Assembly (NCBI RefSeq): GCF_000181515.1
Contig: NZ_ABCG01000007.1
Span: 62,001 to 126,000 of the forward strand
Source of the DNA: Erythrobacter sp. SD-21
GTDB lineage: Bacteria; Pseudomonadota; Alphaproteobacteria; Sphingomonadales; Sphingomonadaceae
DNA length: 64,000 nucleotides
Direction of reading: 5' to 3'
Numbering within the stretch: the first letter of the stretch is position 1; each line of letters opens with the position of its first letter. Under the pieces are notes generated by a model. It was not told where the DNA came from. It saw only the letters and a list, made by a program, of their open reading frames with translations, and did not search any database. A program made the translations under genes and the position numbers. Below, in pieces: positions 29,870-38,493 of this stretch.

Positions 29870-30820
29870 ATGACCGACATGCCTATCCGTATCGCGGCGC
29901 TCTATCACTTCACGCGCTTCGAAGATCCCGCAGCCCTGCGCCCTGCCCTGCTCGCCCGCGCCGAGACGAATGGCGTGCGCGGGACGCTCCTGCTGGCGCA
30001 GGAAGGGATCAACGGCACCATCGCAGGCAGCGACGCCGGGATCGAGACAGTTCTCGACCATATCCGCTCGCTTCCGGGCTGCGAAAAACTCGACTGGAAG
30101 GAATCGCGTGCGGCTCAGATGCCCTTCCACCGTACCAAGGTGCGCCTCAAACACGAGATCGTGACCATGGGCCAGCCCGATCTCGACCCAGTGAACGGCG
30201 TCGGCACTTATGTCGATGCGCAGGACTGGAACGCGCTGATCGCCGACCCCGACACGATCCTGATCGACACGCGCAATGATTACGAAGTGGCCATCGGCAC
30301 TTTCGAAGGCGCGATCGATCCCGAGACCAAAAGCTTCCGCGAATTTCCCGAGTGGTTCCGCGCCCGCCGTGCCGAGTTCGAGGCCGAGGGGCGCACGCCG
30401 AAGATCGCCATGTTCTGCACCGGCGGCATCCGCTGCGAGAAATCGACCGCCTTCGTGAAGTCCGAAGGGTTGGACGAGGTCTATCACCTCAAGGGCGGCA
30501 TCCTCAAATACCTCGAGGACATTCCCGAGGACCAGAGCCGCTGGCAGGGCGAATGCTTTGTCTTCGACGAGCGGGTCAGCGTGAAACACAGCCTCGACGT
30601 CGGCTCGCACAGCCTGTGCCGCGCCTGTCGTCGCCCACTGAGCGAGCCCGACCTTGCCCACGAGCACTACGAGGAAGGCGTGTCCTGCCACCAGTGCTTC
30701 CCCGAGCGCAGCGACGAACAGCGCGCCCGATACCGCGAGCGCCAGCGACAGGAAAAGCTCGCCGCCGCGCGCGGGGAAGAGCACATCGGGCGCAGCGAGA
30801 CCGGGGGCGAGGATGACTGA
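29870..30820 (+). CDS. trhO: tRNA uridine(34) hydroxylase, rhodanese-like
   Basis: A 316-residue protein of the TrhO/YceA family, which makes 5-hydroxyuridine at tRNA position 34. It has an N-terminal acylphosphatase-like domain ([16 protein letters not shown]), a rhodanese domain with [10 protein letters not shown] and the active loop CTGGIRC (Cys183), and a C-terminal Cys-rich segment ([18 protein letters not shown]) that probably binds zinc. The start is chosen at ATG 29870; no good ribosome site is visible and an ATG three codons on is also possible. The stop overlaps the GST start by 8 nt. Confidence 0.93.
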   Translation: MTDMPIRIAALYHFTRFEDPAALRPALLARAETNGVRGTLLLAQEGINGTIAGSDAGIETVLDHIRSLPGCEKLDWKESRAAQMPFHRTKVRLKHEIVTMGQPDLDPVNGVGTYVDAQDWNALIADPDTILIDTRNDYEVAIGTFEGAIDPETKSFREFPEWFRARRAEFEAEGRTPKIAMFCTGGIRCEKSTAFVKSEGLDEVYHLKGGILKYLEDIPEDQSRWQGECFVFDERVSVKHSLDVGSHSLCRACRRPLSEPDLAHEHYEEGVSCHQCFPERSDEQRARYRERQRQEKLAAARGEEHIGRSETGGEDD

Positions 30821-31418
30821 AACGATTCTCTACAGCTTTCGCCGCTGCCCCTACGCCATGCGCGCCCGGATGGCGTTGCATGTCAGCGGCGCGCCGTACG
30901 AGCATCGCGAGGTGGTGTTGCGGGACAAGCCGGCGGAAATGCTGGAAGCATCGCCCAAGGGCACGGTGCCGGTGCTGGTCACGCAGGACGCGAGAGTGCT
31001 CGAAGAAAGCCTCGACATCATGCGCTGGGCCCTGGCCGAGGCCGATCCGGAGGGCTGGCTGGAGCGGCAGGATGAAGCCCTGCTCGCCGCCAATGACGGC
31101 CCCTTCAAGCACCACCTCGACCGCTACAAATATTCGACGCGCTATGAGGACGTTGACCCGGAGGAGCACGGCGCAGCGGCTGTCGAACATTTGCGCGTTC
31201 TCAACTCCCGCCTGTCAGCCCATCCCAATCTGTGCGGCGAGAAGCGCGGATTTGCCGACATCGCCATCTTCCCTTTCGTGCGCCAGTTCGCCAACGCCGA
31301 CCGCGAGTGGTTCGCCGCGCAGGACTTGCCGCATGTCCGCCGCTGGCTGGACGGGCTGGTGAATTCGGACCTCTTCGCCGCGATCATGGCGAAGCATAAA
31401 GCGTGGAAGTCCGCCTAG
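30813..31418 (+). CDS. Glutathione S-transferase family protein
   Basis: A 201-residue two-domain GST. The N-terminal thioredoxin-like domain has [13 protein letters not shown] (Cys12, glutaredoxin-type active site) and the cis-Pro loop GTVPVL, followed by EESLDIMRW for glutathione. The C-terminal helical domain has [14 protein letters not shown] (N-capping box). The Cys-Pro-Tyr active site is nearest to the Omega/GrxB-like class. It overlaps trhO by 8 nt and converges with hisZ, their stops sharing the palindrome CTAG (31415-31418). Confidence 0.9.
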   Translation: MTETILYSFRRCPYAMRARMALHVSGAPYEHREVVLRDKPAEMLEASPKGTVPVLVTQDARVLEESLDIMRWALAEADPEGWLERQDEALLAANDGPFKHHLDRYKYSTRYEDVDPEEHGAAAVEHLRVLNSRLSAHPNLCGEKRGFADIAIFPFVRQFANADREWFAAQDLPHVRRWLDGLVNSDLFAAIMAKHKAWKSA

Positions 31419-32527
31419 AGCGGTTTGGGCTCGCCGCCTTCGAGAACATGGGTGCAACCGAGTGCAGCCGCCCGGTCCTCTTCCGCATTCGCGGCGACCG
31501 TACGCCAGCCATCTGCGCGCAGGCGCGTTGCCAGCGCGCGGTCATGGCCAAGCGGGAGGAAGACGGTGCGAGCGCTTGAGGCACCTTCGGTCCCGAGCAC
31601 TTCGAGCAGCGGCTCCATGTAAAGCGAGAAGCCGGTCGCGGCCTCGTCGCTGCCCTTGATCGCATAGGTCCCGCCACGTCCCAGCGCGGCGCGCGCGCCT
31701 TTCGCGTGCAGGGTAAAGCCGAACCAGCTCTGATATTCGAAGCCGTGGCGTTCCGAGGGGTCGAGTGTCAGCCGCGCCCGGTTACCGAGCGCAGCAGCCA
31801 CTTCGCGCAAGCCCGCAATACGGCTCGCCAGCGCGCCGCCCGCGTCGAGCGCGGCCAGTTTCTCGATCGCGTCCTCGAACGGACCGGTGGCATACAGCAG
31901 TGGCAAATAGTCTTCGCCGCCAGCGGCCTTGAGCGCGCCGGCGTCCTTCATATCGAGTTCGCGCCGCACCGCTTCGCGTTTGTGGTCGGCGAGCGGCAGC
32001 GCCTTTTCGGCCAGCGTATCGACGAGATCGGGCAAGGTGAAATCGACCGAGAGGCCGGTTACGCCTGCCGCCTCCAGCGCGTCGAGCGCGACGGTGACGG
32101 CCTCGACCGCAGCGGCGACATTGCCGCGCCCGATCAGTTCGGCGCCCAGCTGCAGGCGCTGGCGTGCGGGATCGAGCTGGTCCGCCTTGAGCAGGGCGAT
32201 ATCGCCTGCGTAGCACAGCCGCAAGGGGCGAGGAGCATCGGCAAGACCGGTGGCGGCAATCCGCCCCACCTGCACCGTCATGTCGGCGCGCAGGGCCAGT
32301 GTGCGCAGGCTTTCGGGATCGGTGAAACGCACCATCCGGCGCGTCGCCACGCCCTCCATTCGCCCGGCGAGCGATTGTTCGAATTCGATCAGCGGCGGGC
32401 GCACCCGGTCGTAGCCATGGCTGTCCATCGCCAGCAGGATGTCGCGCATTGTGCGCGTAATCGTGGAGGCGCGCACGGGCAGCGCGTCTTCGAGGCCGAT
32501 GGGCAGGAGATCGTCTGGCTTGGTCAT
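31415..32527 (-). CDS. hisZ: ATP phosphoribosyltransferase regulatory subunit
   Basis: A 370-residue paralogue of the histidyl-tRNA synthetase catalytic domain, with RPPLIEFEQSLAG, MVRFTDPESLRTLALRADMTVQVGR (motif 2-like) and RLCYAGDIALL. It lacks the anticodon-binding domain. HisZ activates the short-form HisG in the first step of histidine synthesis. HisG is not in the window. It lies 28 bp after serA on the same strand, so it is probably the last gene of a serC-serA-hisZ transcript. Confidence 0.93.
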   Translation of the reverse strand: MTKPDDLLPIGLEDALPVRASTITRTMRDILLAMDSHGYDRVRPPLIEFEQSLAGRMEGVATRRMVRFTDPESLRTLALRADMTVQVGRIAATGLADAPRPLRLCYAGDIALLKADQLDPARQRLQLGAELIGRGNVAAAVEAVTVALDALEAAGVTGLSVDFTLPDLVDTLAEKALPLADHKREAVRRELDMKDAGALKAAGGEDYLPLLYATGPFEDAIEKLAALDAGGALASRIAGLREVAAALGNRARLTLDPSERHGFEYQSWFGFTLHAKGARAALGRGGTYAIKGSDEAATGFSLYMEPLLEVLGTEGASSARTVFLPLGHDRALATRLRADGWRTVAANAEEDRAAALGCTHVLEGGEPKPL

Positions 32528-32555
32528 AGCGCGGCGACCCCTGCCCTATCGCGAA

Positions 32556-34139
32556 TTAGAATGCCAGTGGCATTACCGTTTTCACGCCTTCCAGCGCGCA
32601 GGCCTTCTTCACCACCTCGTTCGGGATAGGCTGATCGACGCTCAGCAGCAAAACCGCTTCTCCGCCCGCGGCGCGGCGGCCTAAGTTGAAGGTACCGATG
32701 TTGATGCCGTTCTCGCCCAGCAGCGAACCGATGCGGCCGATGAAGCCCGGCGCGTCCTCGTTGACGATGTAGAGCATGTGCCCGTCGAGTTCGGCCTCGA
32801 TACGCACGCCGAAGATTTCGACGAGACGCGGTGCGTCGGCTCCGAACAGCGTGCCGGCGACGGAGCGATCGCCGCTGTCCGTGCCCACCGTCACTCGCAG
32901 CAGCGTGTTGTAGGCACCTTCTTTCTCATGGCGGATCGAGCGGATGTCGAGACCACGTTCCTTCGCGAGGAAGGGCGCGTTGACCATGTTCACCGTGTCT
33001 GAATACTGGCGCATGAGGCCGGAGAGGACAGCGCCCTCGATCGGCTTGCCCGACAGCTCGGCTGCCGCGCCTTCGCGCTCGATATTGATCTTGGTGAGAT
33101 TGCCGTGGGCGAGCTGGCCCACGAGGCTGCCGAGATTTTCGGCGAGCTTCATGTAGGGCCGCAGCTTGGGCGCTTCTTCCGCGCTAAGCGAGGGCATGTT
33201 GAGTGCGTTGGTAACGCCGCCGTTGACGAGGTAATCAGCTAGCTGTTCGGCCACCTGCAGGGCGACATTGACCTGTGCTTCGGTGGTGCTGGCACCAAGG
33301 TGCGGGGTGCAGATGAAGTTGGGCTTGCCGAAGAGCGGCGAGTCCTTGGCCGGCTCGGTCTGGAACACGTCGAGCGCGGCACCTGCCGCCTGGCCGCTGT
33401 CGAGCGCTTCCGCCAGCGCTGCCTCGTCGATAAGACCACCACGCGCGCAATTGACGATACGCACGCCCTTCTTGGTCTTGGCGAGGTTCTCACGGCTCAG
33501 GATGTTGCGCGTCTCGTCGGTCAACGGCGTGTGCAGCGTGATGAAATCGGCGCGCGTAAGCAGCGTGTCGAGATCGACCTTCTCCACGCCGATTTCCAGC
33601 GCGCGGTCCTCGGTCAGGAAGGGATCGAAGGCGATGACCTTCATCTTCAGGCCCTGCGCACGAGCGGCGACGATCGAGCCGATATTTCCCGCGCCGATCA
33701 GGCCCAGCGTCTTACCGGTCACCTCGACGCCCATGAAGTCGTTCTTGGGCCATTCGCCGGCCTGCGTGCGGCGGTCGGCCTGCGGGATCTGGCGGGCGAG
33801 CGCCATGATCATGGCAATCGCGTGTTCGGCGGTGGTGATCGAGTTGCCGAAGGGGGTGTTCATCACCACCACGCCCTTGCCGCTGGCATAGGGGACATCG
33901 ACATTGTCGACGCCGATACCGGCGCGGCCGATGACCTTGAGGTTGGTCGCGGCGTCTAGGATCTCGGGCGTCACCTTGGTCGAGGAACGGATTGCAAGGC
34001 CATCGTATTCGCCGATGCGGGCTTTCAGCTCTTCGGGCGTTTCGCCGGTAATGACATCGACGTCGCAGCCACGCTCTTCGAAAATGCGCGCAGCGTTCGG
34101 GTCCATCTTGTCGCTGATAAGGACTTTGGGTTTGCTCAT
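32556..34139 (-). CDS. serA: D-3-phosphoglycerate dehydrogenase (long form)
   Basis: A 527-residue enzyme that oxidises 3-phosphoglycerate as the entry to serine synthesis. The catalytic domain has the NAD loop TLGLIGAGNIGSIVAARAQG and the Arg/Glu/His active set (NCARGGLIDEAAL, then FICTPHLGAST). The intervening ASB domain (residues about 320-450) and a C-terminal ACT domain (HMLYIVNEDAPGFIGRIGSLLGE) mark the type 1 long form with serine feedback. The start at 34139 has AGGAA upstream; an in-frame ATG at 34169 precedes it without support. It is 87 bp behind serC with a strong hairpin between them. Confidence 0.96.
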   Translation of the reverse strand: MSKPKVLISDKMDPNAARIFEERGCDVDVITGETPEELKARIGEYDGLAIRSSTKVTPEILDAATNLKVIGRAGIGVDNVDVPYASGKGVVVMNTPFGNSITTAEHAIAMIMALARQIPQADRRTQAGEWPKNDFMGVEVTGKTLGLIGAGNIGSIVAARAQGLKMKVIAFDPFLTEDRALEIGVEKVDLDTLLTRADFITLHTPLTDETRNILSRENLAKTKKGVRIVNCARGGLIDEAALAEALDSGQAAGAALDVFQTEPAKDSPLFGKPNFICTPHLGASTTEAQVNVALQVAEQLADYLVNGGVTNALNMPSLSAEEAPKLRPYMKLAENLGSLVGQLAHGNLTKINIEREGAAAELSGKPIEGAVLSGLMRQYSDTVNMVNAPFLAKERGLDIRSIRHEKEGAYNTLLRVTVGTDSGDRSVAGTLFGADAPRLVEIFGVRIEAELDGHMLYIVNEDAPGFIGRIGSLLGENGINIGTFNLGRRAAGGEAVLLLSVDQPIPNEVVKKACALEGVKTVMPLAF

Positions 34140-34196
34140 GACGGAATATTCCTGTCGTTTTCCCGACATATGGCCGGGCTGTAATAGGAAGAAGGC

Positions 34197-34219
34197 GGCG
34201 GCCCGAAATGCGGGCCGCC
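34197..34219 (-). terminator. 9-bp GC hairpin between serC and serA
   Basis: GGCGGCCCG (34197-34205) and CGGGCCGCC (34211-34219) pair perfectly around AAATG, 7 bp after the serC stop. On the minus strand it is followed by a mixed C/T stretch (GCCTTCTTCCTATT), not a clean T-run. It may be a weak terminator or an RNA-stability element that sets serA output below serC. Confidence 0.55.
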
Positions 34220-34226
34220 GGCCGGA

Positions 34227-35381
34227 TCAGCCGTTCTTGACCTGCTCGTAGGCCCACTCGATCCACGGCAGGAGACGCTTCAGGTCTTCCTGCTCGACCG
34301 TGCCGCCGCACCAGATGCGCAGGGACGGCGGGGCATCGCGATAGCCGTTGAAGTCATAGCCGACGTCGCGCTCTTCGAGGAGCTTGACGATCTTCTTCGG
34401 CACGCCTGCCTTGTCCTCGTCGGAGAGGCTGTCGTACCAATCACCCTGGAAGACGAAGCAAACGCCGGTGTTGGTCTGCTTGGCCGGGTCGGAGACCATG
34501 TTGCGCAACCACGGGGTCGCTTCGATCCAGTCTTTCACGATCTTGGCGTTTGCATCGGCGCGTTGGAACATCGCCTTGCGGCCACCCATCGCCTGCGCCC
34601 ATTCGAGCGCTTCGATGTAGTCTTCGGTGGCCAGCATCGAAGGCGTGTTGATCGTCGCGCCTTCGAAAATGCCGGTGTTGATCTTGCCGCCCTTCTTGAG
34701 GCGGAAGAGCTTGGGCAGCGGCCATTCAGGATCATATTCCTCGATGCGCTGCATGGCCTTGGGGCTGAGGATCAGCATGCCGTGCTGGGCTTCGCTGCCC
34801 ATTACCTTCTGCCAGCTGTAGGTCGTGGCATCGAGCTTGGCCCAGTCCATCTCCATCGCGAAGACGGCGCTGGTGGCATCGTTGATCGTCACGCCTTCGC
34901 GGCCCGGCGCGAGCCAGTCTGTATTCGGGATTTTTGCACCCGACGTCGTACCGTTCCAGGTGAACACGACGTCGTTCTCCTGAGGGATCGAGGCAAGGTC
35001 GGGGATTTCGCCATAGTCGGCGTCGAGCGTGGTCAGCTGCGGCAGCTTGAGCTGCTTGACCGCATCCTGGATCCAGACATTGCCGAAGCTTTCCCACGCC
35101 GCGACGGTGGCAGGACGATCGGGACGCAGCATCGTCCACATCGCGCATTCGAGCGCGCCCGTGTCCGAGGCCGGCATGATGCCGACAAGGTAATCCTCTG
35201 GCACGCCGAGCATCTCCTTGGACAGGTCGATGGCGTATTTCAGCCGCGACTTGCCGAGAGCGCTGCGATGCGAGCGTCCGAGCGATTCGGTTTTCAGATT
35301 GGCGGCAGACCAGCCCTTGTGTTTGGCGGTCGGCCCCGACGAGAAGAAGGGGCGCTCAGGCTTGAGCGTCGGTTCAGTCAT
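34227..35381 (-). CDS. serC: Phosphoserine aminotransferase
   Basis: A 384-residue PLP enzyme that converts 3-phosphohydroxypyruvate to phosphoserine. It belongs to the alphaproteobacterial SerC branch: PERPFFSSGPTAKHKGW at the N-terminus, GIMPASDTGALECAMW, and the PLP lysine in TTYSWQKVMGSEAQHG. AGGAGAG at 6-7 nt before ATG 35381 sets the start. It is the first gene of the serine block; the leader upstream is structured (separate entry). Confidence 0.95.
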   Translation of the reverse strand: MTEPTLKPERPFFSSGPTAKHKGWSAANLKTESLGRSHRSALGKSRLKYAIDLSKEMLGVPEDYLVGIMPASDTGALECAMWTMLRPDRPATVAAWESFGNVWIQDAVKQLKLPQLTTLDADYGEIPDLASIPQENDVVFTWNGTTSGAKIPNTDWLAPGREGVTINDATSAVFAMEMDWAKLDATTYSWQKVMGSEAQHGMLILSPKAMQRIEEYDPEWPLPKLFRLKKGGKINTGIFEGATINTPSMLATEDYIEALEWAQAMGGRKAMFQRADANAKIVKDWIEATPWLRNMVSDPAKQTNTGVCFVFQGDWYDSLSDEDKAGVPKKIVKLLEERDVGYDFNGYRDAPPSLRIWCGGTVEQEDLKRLLPWIEWAYEQVKNG

Positions 35382-35465
35382 GTATTCTCTCCTTGCAGAG
35401 AGCACGCGCGGCGTTGGGACCGCGTGGCCCGCTGGCGGCAATAAAGTTGCTTGGCCTCAAGTCAA
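35382..35465 (-). promoter_or_regulatory. serC promoter and structured 5' leader (serC-motif candidate)
   Basis: On the minus strand, TTGACT (35460-35465) and TATTGC (35438-35443) are spaced 16 bp. The ~50-nt leader downstream folds into two hairpins: CACGCG/CGCGTG (35403-35426) and CTCTC/GAGAG (35387-35402), the second enclosing the AGGAG ribosome site. An RNA 'serC motif' is known upstream of serC in alphaproteobacteria. Position and layout fit, but I cannot align it here, so identity with that family is tentative. Confidence 0.5.
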
Positions 35466-35639
35466 CGTGAAATAGGTATGCGTGGGAAAAGGCGCTGCAT
35501 CGCTGCACCAACTGCGTGACGGTGCGCAGCGTTCCGACTGCCCTCCCCGCGTGCGACGGAACGATGTCTCCCGGCGGTGCTGCGTGGAAAGACCCTAACC
35601 ACTCGCCAAAGCCCGCAGCTTTTCCTATGGCCGCGCGCA

Positions 35640-36812
35640 ATGGAAGCAAAAGACCTCCGCATCGCGCTGTTCAGCGGGAACTACAATTACACCCGCGACG
35701 GCTGCAATCAGGCGCTGAACCGGCTCGCCGACTATATCCTCCGGCAGGGGGCGGCGCTGCGCGTTTACGCCCCCGTCGTCGAAAATCCCGACTTCCCGCC
35801 GACCGGCGATCTCGTGGACGTTCCCAACATGCGCATGCCGGTGAAGAACCGCGGCGAATACCGCCTGACACTCGGCCTTGGCAGGGACGCGAAGAAGGAC
35901 CTCGAGGCCTTCAAGCCCAACCTCGTCCATGTCTCCGCCCCCGATCCGACGGGGCACGCAGCGGTCAAATGGGCGCGAGAGAACGACATTCCCATCCTCG
36001 CCAGCGTCCACACGCGTTTCGAAACCTATCCGCGCTATTATGGGCTGGGCTTCCTCGAGCCGGCGGTCGAGGCTCTGTTGCGCCGCTTCTATCACCGCAC
36101 CGATGCGCTGGTGGCCCCGTCGCAAAGCCAGATCGACGAACTCAAAGCGCAAGGGATGCATGAGGATATCAGCATCTGGTCGCGCGGCGTCGATCGCGAA
36201 GTCTTCGATCCCTCCCGCCGCGACATGGAGTGGCGGCGCGCCAACGGCTTAGCCGACGGCGACGTGGCGATCGTCTTCCTCGGTCGCCTCGTGATGGAAA
36301 AGGGCCTCGACGTCTTCGCCGATACGGTGGTCGAACTGCGCAAGCGACAGGTGCCGCACAAGGTGCTCGTAATCGGCGACGGCCCGGCGCGCGACTGGTT
36401 CAAAAAGGCGCTACCCGGCGGCACCTTTGTCGGCTTCCAGACCGGCAAGGACCTAGGCCGGGCGCTCGCGAGCGGCGACATCTTCTTCAACCCCTCGATC
36501 ACGGAAACCTTCGGTAACGTTACGCTGGAGGCGATGGCCTGCGGTCTGCCCGTGGTTGCTGCGGGTGCGACGGGCGCGGCCAGCCTCGTCCACGATGGCG
36601 AGACCGGCCGCCTCATTCCGCCCAGCAAGACCGAATCTTTCTCAAAAGCCTGCGCCGAGGCTCTCGCAGCCTATTGCACCGACGACGATCTGCGCCTTGC
36701 GCATGGTGCAGCGGGCGAGATGGCCGCGCGCGCCTATAGCTGGGATGCGATAAACCAAGCGGTGGTCGACACCTATTTGCGGCTGCACGACCAGCGCGCA
36801 GCCGCGAGCTAA
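35640..36812 (+). CDS. Family 4 glycosyltransferase
   Basis: A 390-residue GT-B glycosyltransferase. The N-terminal acceptor domain starts RIALFSGNYNYTRDGCNQAL. The C-terminal nucleotide-sugar domain has FLGRLVMEKGLDVF, VLVIGDGPARDWF and the E-x7-E type motif SITETFGNVTLEAMACGLPVVAA. It resembles mannosyl/glucosyl-transferases acting on lipids (SqdX/PimB-like); the product cannot be named. The ATG at 35640 has no clear ribosome site. It is divergent from serC and ends one base before the convergent membrane gene. Confidence 0.88.
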   Translation: MEAKDLRIALFSGNYNYTRDGCNQALNRLADYILRQGAALRVYAPVVENPDFPPTGDLVDVPNMRMPVKNRGEYRLTLGLGRDAKKDLEAFKPNLVHVSAPDPTGHAAVKWARENDIPILASVHTRFETYPRYYGLGFLEPAVEALLRRFYHRTDALVAPSQSQIDELKAQGMHEDISIWSRGVDREVFDPSRRDMEWRRANGLADGDVAIVFLGRLVMEKGLDVFADTVVELRKRQVPHKVLVIGDGPARDWFKKALPGGTFVGFQTGKDLGRALASGDIFFNPSITETFGNVTLEAMACGLPVVAAGATGAASLVHDGETGRLIPPSKTESFSKACAEALAAYCTDDDLRLAHGAAGEMAARAYSWDAINQAVVDTYLRLHDQRAAAS

Positions 36813-36813
36813 T

Positions 36814-37212
36814 TCAACGCAGCAAACCGCGCTTGCGCATGATCCAGCTATAGCCGAGCAGGACCAGCGCCGCCGCCCAGATGGCCAGCCGCTGCACTTC
36901 GTCCACGGGGACATCCCAGTTCATCTCGTATGTGGTCGTGCCAATCAGGCCGAGCAGCGAAATCGCGAAGGAATGCAAGGCGAAGCGGCTCCGGGCCAGG
37001 AGGAGCAACGATCCGGCAAGCCCGCCCCACACACCCAGGGCCCAGGCCCCGTTGGACCAGGCCGGCGCCTCTTCGAATGCGGCGACCATTTCGGGCGGCG
37101 CTGAGGCCATTATCTCCGGATCGCGGGTCATCGCCATCGTGTAGATGTAGCAGCCGAAGCCGTTCCAGAGCGCGCCGAGCACGCCGACCAGCCAGAGGTG
37201 CCACGGGGCCAT
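36814..37212 (-). CDS. Small four-helix membrane protein, paralogue B
   Basis: A 132-residue integral membrane protein with four hydrophobic stretches. It begins MAPWHLWLVGVLGALWNGFG and has LGVWGGLAGSLLLLARSRFALHSF in the middle. These blocks match the gene just upstream, so the two are tandem duplicates. Start and upstream stop overlap by one base (TGATG). Family function is unknown; I have no better name than a hypothetical membrane protein. Confidence 0.8.
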   Translation of the reverse strand: MAPWHLWLVGVLGALWNGFGCYIYTMAMTRDPEIMASAPPEMVAAFEEAPAWSNGAWALGVWGGLAGSLLLLARSRFALHSFAISLLGLIGTTTYEMNWDVPVDEVQRLAIWAAALVLLGYSWIMRKRGLLR

Positions 37213-37679
37213 CACCCCGCCTGCGCTGACCGCAGCACGCCGGCGGCGGTCATGCGCCGGGAATACCAGGCGAGCAGGATTATCGAGATCCAGATTGCGG
37301 CCGAGAATAGCCACATCGTCGGCGTGGAGAGCTCGGCCGGCAGATCCTCGCTCAGCGTGTAGACGGTCGTACCGGCAAGCCCGAGCAACGCCACCACGAA
37401 AGCGTGGAAGGCGAAGCGGCTGCGGAACAGCAGGAGCAATGAGCCCGCGAGCGCACCCCAGACGCCGAAGGCCCAGAGGGCATCCGCCCAGGCCGGGAAA
37501 TTCGTGTAATAATCGAGCATGACCTCGACCGGCACGCCCGCGCGTTCCGCCCCCATGGACAGATAGTCCATGTTGCGCGTCTGCGTCATCGTGTAGTCGT
37601 AGGCGCCGCCCGCATTCCAGATCGTGGCGATAATGCCGATCACCCATAGGTGCCACGGCCTCTTGGTAGCTAAGACCAT
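37212..37679 (-). CDS. Small four-helix membrane protein, paralogue A
   Basis: A 155-residue membrane protein with four hydrophobic helices: RPWHLWVIGIIATIWNAGGAYDYTM, then FGVWGALAGSLLLLFRSRFAFHAFVV, then two C-terminal helices. It shares the P-W-H-L-W start, the G-V-W-G-x-L-A-G-S-L-L-L-L block and R-S-R-F-A-x-H with its downstream neighbour. Translation is coupled to that gene. The role is unknown. Confidence 0.82.
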   Translation of the reverse strand: MVLATKRPWHLWVIGIIATIWNAGGAYDYTMTQTRNMDYLSMGAERAGVPVEVMLDYYTNFPAWADALWAFGVWGALAGSLLLLFRSRFAFHAFVVALLGLAGTTVYTLSEDLPAELSTPTMWLFSAAIWISIILLAWYSRRMTAAGVLRSAQAG

Positions 37680-37754
37680 GCGATTTTCTCCCCTCTCGCG
37701 TCCCTCGCCCCGCAGACTAGCGCCAAGCGCAGAGGACGCAAGTTCGGGGCGAAA

Positions 37755-38387
37755 TCACAGGCGCTCGATCTTCTTGGCAAGATCATCCACCAGATCGACG
37801 ATCTCCCGTACCGTGTCCTCGTTCAGCTTGCCCGAACGCGCGCGGTTCTTGAGCACGGTTGCGAGGTTGCCAACCGCACGGAACATCTCCGGCGTCGCGT
37901 AAGCACGGCGGTGTTCGCCATGTCCGGCGAGCCGTTCCATGAGCGCTTCCACCTCCTCGCCGCGCTCGGCGAGTTCCTCGCGACCGGCGGCGGAGACCTC
38001 GTAGGCCTTGCGCGTTTCGTCGCCCTTGGCCGGCTCGATCGCGCCCTCGTCTTCCAGCAGCGAGAGGGTGGGATAGACGGTACCGGGGCTCGGCGCATAG
38101 CTGCCGCCGGTCAGTTCCTCGATCGCCTTGATCAATTCGTAGCCGTGGCGCGGTTCGTCGCCGAGCAGCTTGAGCAGGGCCAGTCGCAGTTCACCCGATG
38201 CGAACATCCGGCGGCGACGCCCTCCCCCGCGTTTTCCGAAAGGACCGCCGGGGCCGAACGGCCCGCCCGGTCCGAACGGGCCTTTGGGTCCGAATGCATC
38301 GTCCCAGCCGCCCATCATTTCCATTGCGGGCCAAGCGCCCATCCTGCGCAATTTGCAGAGTTTCCTCAGCTTGTGTGCCTCATGCAT
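37755..38387 (-). CDS. PadR-family transcriptional regulator
   Basis: A 210-residue PadR regulator. The N-terminal 60 residues are a linker with a GPFGPGG-type tandem (three GGPFG units) and an arginine cluster (KRGGGRRRRMF). The winged-helix domain then begins GELRLALLKLLGDEPRHGYELIKAIEELTGG, with the recognition part SPGTVYPTLSLLEDEGAI. A C-terminal helix gives the dimer. An AAGGAAA site precedes ATG 38387. A 14-bp palindrome 32 bp upstream is a likely autoregulatory operator. Confidence 0.92.
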   Translation of the reverse strand: MHEAHKLRKLCKLRRMGAWPAMEMMGGWDDAFGPKGPFGPGGPFGPGGPFGKRGGGRRRRMFASGELRLALLKLLGDEPRHGYELIKAIEELTGGSYAPSPGTVYPTLSLLEDEGAIEPAKGDETRKAYEVSAAGREELAERGEEVEALMERLAGHGEHRRAYATPEMFRAVGNLATVLKNRARSGKLNEDTVREIVDLVDDLAKKIERL

Positions 38388-38419
38388 GGTGATTTTCCTT
38401 GCTGCATCTTCGATACTGC

Positions 38420-38433
38420 TAAGATATATCTTA
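38420..38433. promoter_or_regulatory. Palindromic operator upstream of padR
   Basis: TAAGATATATCTTA is a perfect 14-bp palindrome 32 bp before the padR start and 60 bp before rarA. On the minus strand TTGCAA followed 16 nt later by TATCTT could be the padR promoter, and the palindrome would then cover its -10. PadR proteins commonly repress themselves through such A/T-rich dyads. Confidence 0.55.
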
Positions 38434-38493
38434 CTGAATGAGTTGCAAGTGGACCCTGCAATTCCTCGGCGAAAACACTATGTCATCCGACCA

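Noticed and set aside
37213-37656. Long upstream extension of the second tandem membrane protein
   Set aside because: It overlaps the first membrane gene out of frame, and homology between the two starts exactly at the later ATG (37212).
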